DNA from: Bacteroides sp. CAG:1076
Lineage (GTDB): Bacteria; Bacteroidota; Bacteroidia; Bacteroidales; Bacteroidaceae
NCBI GenBank assembly: GCA_000436795.1
Contig: HF993238.1
Span: 1 to 8,599, forward strand
Reading direction: 5' to 3'
Length of the DNA stretch: 8,599 nt
The notes under the pieces are model-generated. The model did no database searches and had not been told where the DNA came from. It was given only the letters and a program-made list of their open reading frames with translations. Shown piece by piece: positions 6,422-8,599 of this stretch. How positions within the stretch are numbered: the stretch's first letter is position 1; the number at the start of each line of letters is the position of its first letter. The translations under genes and the position numbers were made by a program.

Positions 6422-8562
6422 GAATTTTTCTTAAACCATTTATAAAACCAGTTGCCCACCTTATCATAATACTGCGTTTCAGCCCATCCACGTGGATCGG
6501 AGAACGATAGTGTTTCCGTCGGGTCACCCTTCTGTTCCGGATAAAGCAACATGATACTGTTATTATTAAAATATTTCGATATCTGCATCGGCAAACGTTC
6601 GAATGCCGAGTCGTATGAAATAGACCCACGACGTGCACTGATGATAACCAGCAAATGATCGTAATTCACCTGTCCGGTCAGAATAAGCAAGTCATCCCAA
6701 TTCTCCAGTTCTGAATAAGCAGCCCGCGTATCTTTATGCTTTTTCTGTATATAGCCCCGGATATATCCGAGCGTCTGAGGATGTGCATAGAAATGTACCC
6801 GACACCCCAGCTGACTGCTCATACGGCACATATGAGAAATCCATTTCACAAATCCATGTTCAAATTCAGCCTTGGGAGGAACTGCCACGATAATACGTCT
6901 CAACGTATTGACCGGCATCAGGAAACGAGCAACCATTACCTGCAAGTATGTATTTTTCAACAAGTTTTCGGTCAGCTTTCCGAAGAAAGAATCCACAATG
7001 CTCATCTTGCAGTGCAAACCGACGATGATATTCGTTGCACCATATTCCTTTGCCGTGTGCAAGATACCCGTCGTAATATTCAAGTCGAAACGCGATACAG
7101 TTTTCAAACGTACATTGGTAGCAGCGGTAATCTGTGCCGCACGTTCCAGATTACGCTTGCCGCGCATTTCCTGTCTGACCGAATCATTACTGTCATTCAC
7201 CACACTCAGAGCGACCAAATTATCAGGCTGTTTCTCGTCACGCACCACCATTGCCAGACTCATCAGGCTCTCCAGCGTTTCAGGATTCGCTACCGGAATA
7301 AGGAACAGCTCCTTTTCCTGAGCCTTTTCATCATCCACGGCGGCATCATCCATAGCTATACGCTTGGCTGCATGCTCGGTAATGAAAGAACTGACTACAC
7401 AAGTCACCAGAATCAGTAAAATGGTTCCGTTCAACACATCCTCGTTCAGCAGACGTTCACCGTTTGGTAAAATAATATTATAACCGACCAGAACGGCAGC
7501 CAGTGTAGCTGCTGCCTGAGCATTGCTCAATCCGAACATCAGTTCCCGTTCCAGCGCCCGCATTTTATAAATTTTCTGTGTGAGCCACGAAGCAATCCAC
7601 TTACCCAGCAAAGCCACGATAATCATCACTACAGCTACCTTAATGGAATCAATATGCCCAAACAGTACGTTTACGTCAATCAGCATCCCCACCCCGATCA
7701 GGAAGTAAGGAATAAACAACGCGTTGCCTACAAACTCCAGATGACTCATCAGCGGCGAGACATGCGGAATCAGCCTGTTCAGTACCAGTCCGGCAAGGAA
7801 AGCTCCCAAGATACCTTCCATACCCACAAACTCCATCAGTCCTGCACCAAGGAACACCATTGCCATCACAAAAATATACTGCACTACATTATCGCTGTAA
7901 CGGCGGAAGAACCATCTTCCGATACGTGGAAACGCATACATGATGACCACACTCAGCACCACCACCTTCAGCACCAGCCAGATCCAGAACATATCAGAGG
8001 TTTCCCCCTTATACATACCTCCAATCACAGCCAAGACGAGCAGTGTCAGCGTATCGGTCACCGCAGTACCTCCCACGGCAATACTTACAGCCCGCTGCCG
8101 GTTGATGCCGTAGCGAATCACGATAGGGTAAGCAATCAGCGTATGCGAAGCATACATGCTGGCAAGCAGAACCGAAGTAATCAAACTGTAATCCAGCAGA
8201 TGCAAATTGGTCCATATACCTATTCCCAGCGGAAAAATAAACGCAAGCAACCCCAGTACGGTAGCTTTTACACGGATGCTCTTGAAGTCCTCCATGTTCA
8301 TTTCAAGTCCGGCAAGAAACATGATGTAATAAAGTCCTACCTTACCAAACAATTCAAAACTGCTGTCGCGTGCCAGTATGTTAAATCCATGTTCGCCAAT
8401 GACAACTCCCGCCAGTATCATACCGATAATATGAGGAATACGCAACCGCTCCAACACAATGGGGGCGAACAATATAATGACCAGCACCAAAAAGAAAATC
8501 CACGTAGGGTCGGTGACAGGAAGATGAAAATCAAAGTTTACAAAATCGAGCACTTCTTTCAT
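6418..8562 (-). CDS. CPA2/Kef-type cation:proton antiporter with C-terminal tandem USP-like domains
   Basis: The 714-residue protein has an N-terminal membrane domain (about residues 20-405) with roughly a dozen hydrophobic segments, followed by a long cytoplasmic tail. Family landmarks are LRIPHIIGMILAGVVIG (40-56), LFGKVGLYYIMFLAGLEM (71-88), the ion-site region AVGGTAVTDT (162-171, D170), GILGAFLAGLVLN (250-262) and IPYFLIGVGMLID (284-296). The key site is a single Asp preceded by Thr (TD), unlike the DD of electrogenic Na+/H+ antiporters and closer to Kef-type exchangers. The tail has two universal-stress-protein-like segments, about 428-557 (ELFLIPVANPETLESLM to LQVMVARF) and 565-684 (RRIIVAVPP to IMLLYPE). 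These replace the TrkA-N domain of Kef proteins and may sense a ligand. Transport of Na+ or K+ in exchange for H+ at the inner membrane is expected, but the ion is not determined. It is the first gene of the operon with tcdA and lolD. Confidence 0.9.
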   Translation of the reverse strand: MKEVLDFVNFDFHLPVTDPTWIFFLVLVIILFAPIVLERLRIPHIIGMILAGVVIGEHGFNILARDSSFELFGKVGLYYIMFLAGLEMNMEDFKSIRVKATVLGLLAFIFPLGIGIWTNLHLLDYSLITSVLLASMYASHTLIAYPIVIRYGINRQRAVSIAVGGTAVTDTLTLLVLAVIGGMYKGETSDMFWIWLVLKVVVLSVVIMYAFPRIGRWFFRRYSDNVVQYIFVMAMVFLGAGLMEFVGMEGILGAFLAGLVLNRLIPHVSPLMSHLEFVGNALFIPYFLIGVGMLIDVNVLFGHIDSIKVAVVMIIVALLGKWIASWLTQKIYKMRALERELMFGLSNAQAAATLAAVLVGYNIILPNGERLLNEDVLNGTILLILVTCVVSSFITEHAAKRIAMDDAAVDDEKAQEKELFLIPVANPETLESLMSLAMVVRDEKQPDNLVALSVVNDSNDSVRQEMRGKRNLERAAQITAATNVRLKTVSRFDLNITTGILHTAKEYGATNIIVGLHCKMSIVDSFFGKLTENLLKNTYLQVMVARFLMPVNTLRRIIVAVPPKAEFEHGFVKWISHMCRMSSQLGCRVHFYAHPQTLGYIRGYIQKKHKDTRAAYSELENWDDLLILTGQVNYDHLLVIISARRGSISYDSAFERLPMQISKYFNNNSIMLLYPEQKGDPTETLSFSDPRGWAETQYYDKVGNWFYKWFKKNS

Positions 8563-8591
8563 AAATAGGTATTACTATTTCATTTTAGAAA

Positions 8592-8599
8592 CAAAAATA
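8592..8599 (-). promoter_or_regulatory. Putative -7 element for the antiporter-tcdA-lolD operon
   Basis: On the minus strand the last eight bases of the window read TATTTTTG, an exact TAnnTTTG match, 29 nt upstream of the antiporter ATG. The -33 position falls outside the window, and the region is A/T-rich, so a chance match is possible. Confidence 0.4.

Noticed and set aside
6736..7419. Plus-strand reading frame of 227 codons inside the antiporter tail
   Set aside because: Low-complexity composition, no motif, no promoter, and fully overlapped by a well-supported gene.
7654..8568. Long plus-strand reading frame (304 codons) antisense to the antiporter
   Set aside because: The translation is rich in His and Gln with no recognisable domain, as expected from reading a membrane-protein gene backwards. 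The minus-strand protein has clear family motifs.
1..8599. CRISPR array, insertion sequence, tRNA, rRNA or riboswitch
   Set aside because: No regularly spaced repeats, transposase-like frames, terminal inverted repeats with target duplications, tRNA-like cloverleaf sequences or known riboswitch cores were seen on either strand.

Overview
The window reads as an ordinary chromosomal core-gene segment from a Bacteroides-like member of the Bacteroidota. The evidence is the recognisable Bacteroidota TonB N-terminus at the left edge, the CvfB-type, LolD and antiporter–USP proteins, moderate GC, A/T-rich leaders without Shine-Dalgarno sequences, and several matches to the Bacteroides -7 promoter element TAnnTTTG (one with a correctly spaced -33 TTTG). 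I see no mobile element, CRISPR array, tRNA, rRNA or phage gene. The species cannot be fixed from the sequence alone.

Layout from left to right. Positions 1-172 (minus) hold the start of a TonB-type energy transducer that runs off the left edge. A 175-bp divergent promoter region (173-347) separates it from cmk (cytidylate kinase, plus) and ispH (last enzyme of the MEP isoprenoid pathway, plus), which overlap by 8 nt. A consensus Bacteroides promoter then drives pfkA (ATP-type phosphofructokinase, plus). A strong hairpin with A/T tracts on both sides lies between pfkA and the convergent gene for a CvfB-type S1-domain RNA-binding protein (minus) and should terminate both. A 278-bp gap (3890-4167) separates that gene from the divergent gene for an exported endonuclease/exonuclease/phosphatase-fold protein (plus).

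The right 3.5 kb is a tight minus-strand operon, in transcription order: a CPA2/Kef-type cation:proton antiporter with a C-terminal pair of USP-like domains, tcdA (tRNA t6A-cyclising enzyme, 4-nt ATGA overlap), and lolD (lipoprotein-release ABC ATPase, 4-nt gap). It converges with the EEP gene with only 6 nt between stop codons and no obvious terminator.

The genes are mostly housekeeping: nucleotide and isoprenoid precursors, glycolysis, RNA binding and tRNA modification, ion homeostasis and envelope lipoprotein trafficking. I found no convincing new system. The most interesting points are the cmk-ispH overlap with an S1-domain gene close by, the single-Asp antiporter with its regulatory tail, the genetically isolated lolD, and the putative lipoprotein EEP enzyme of unknown substrate.
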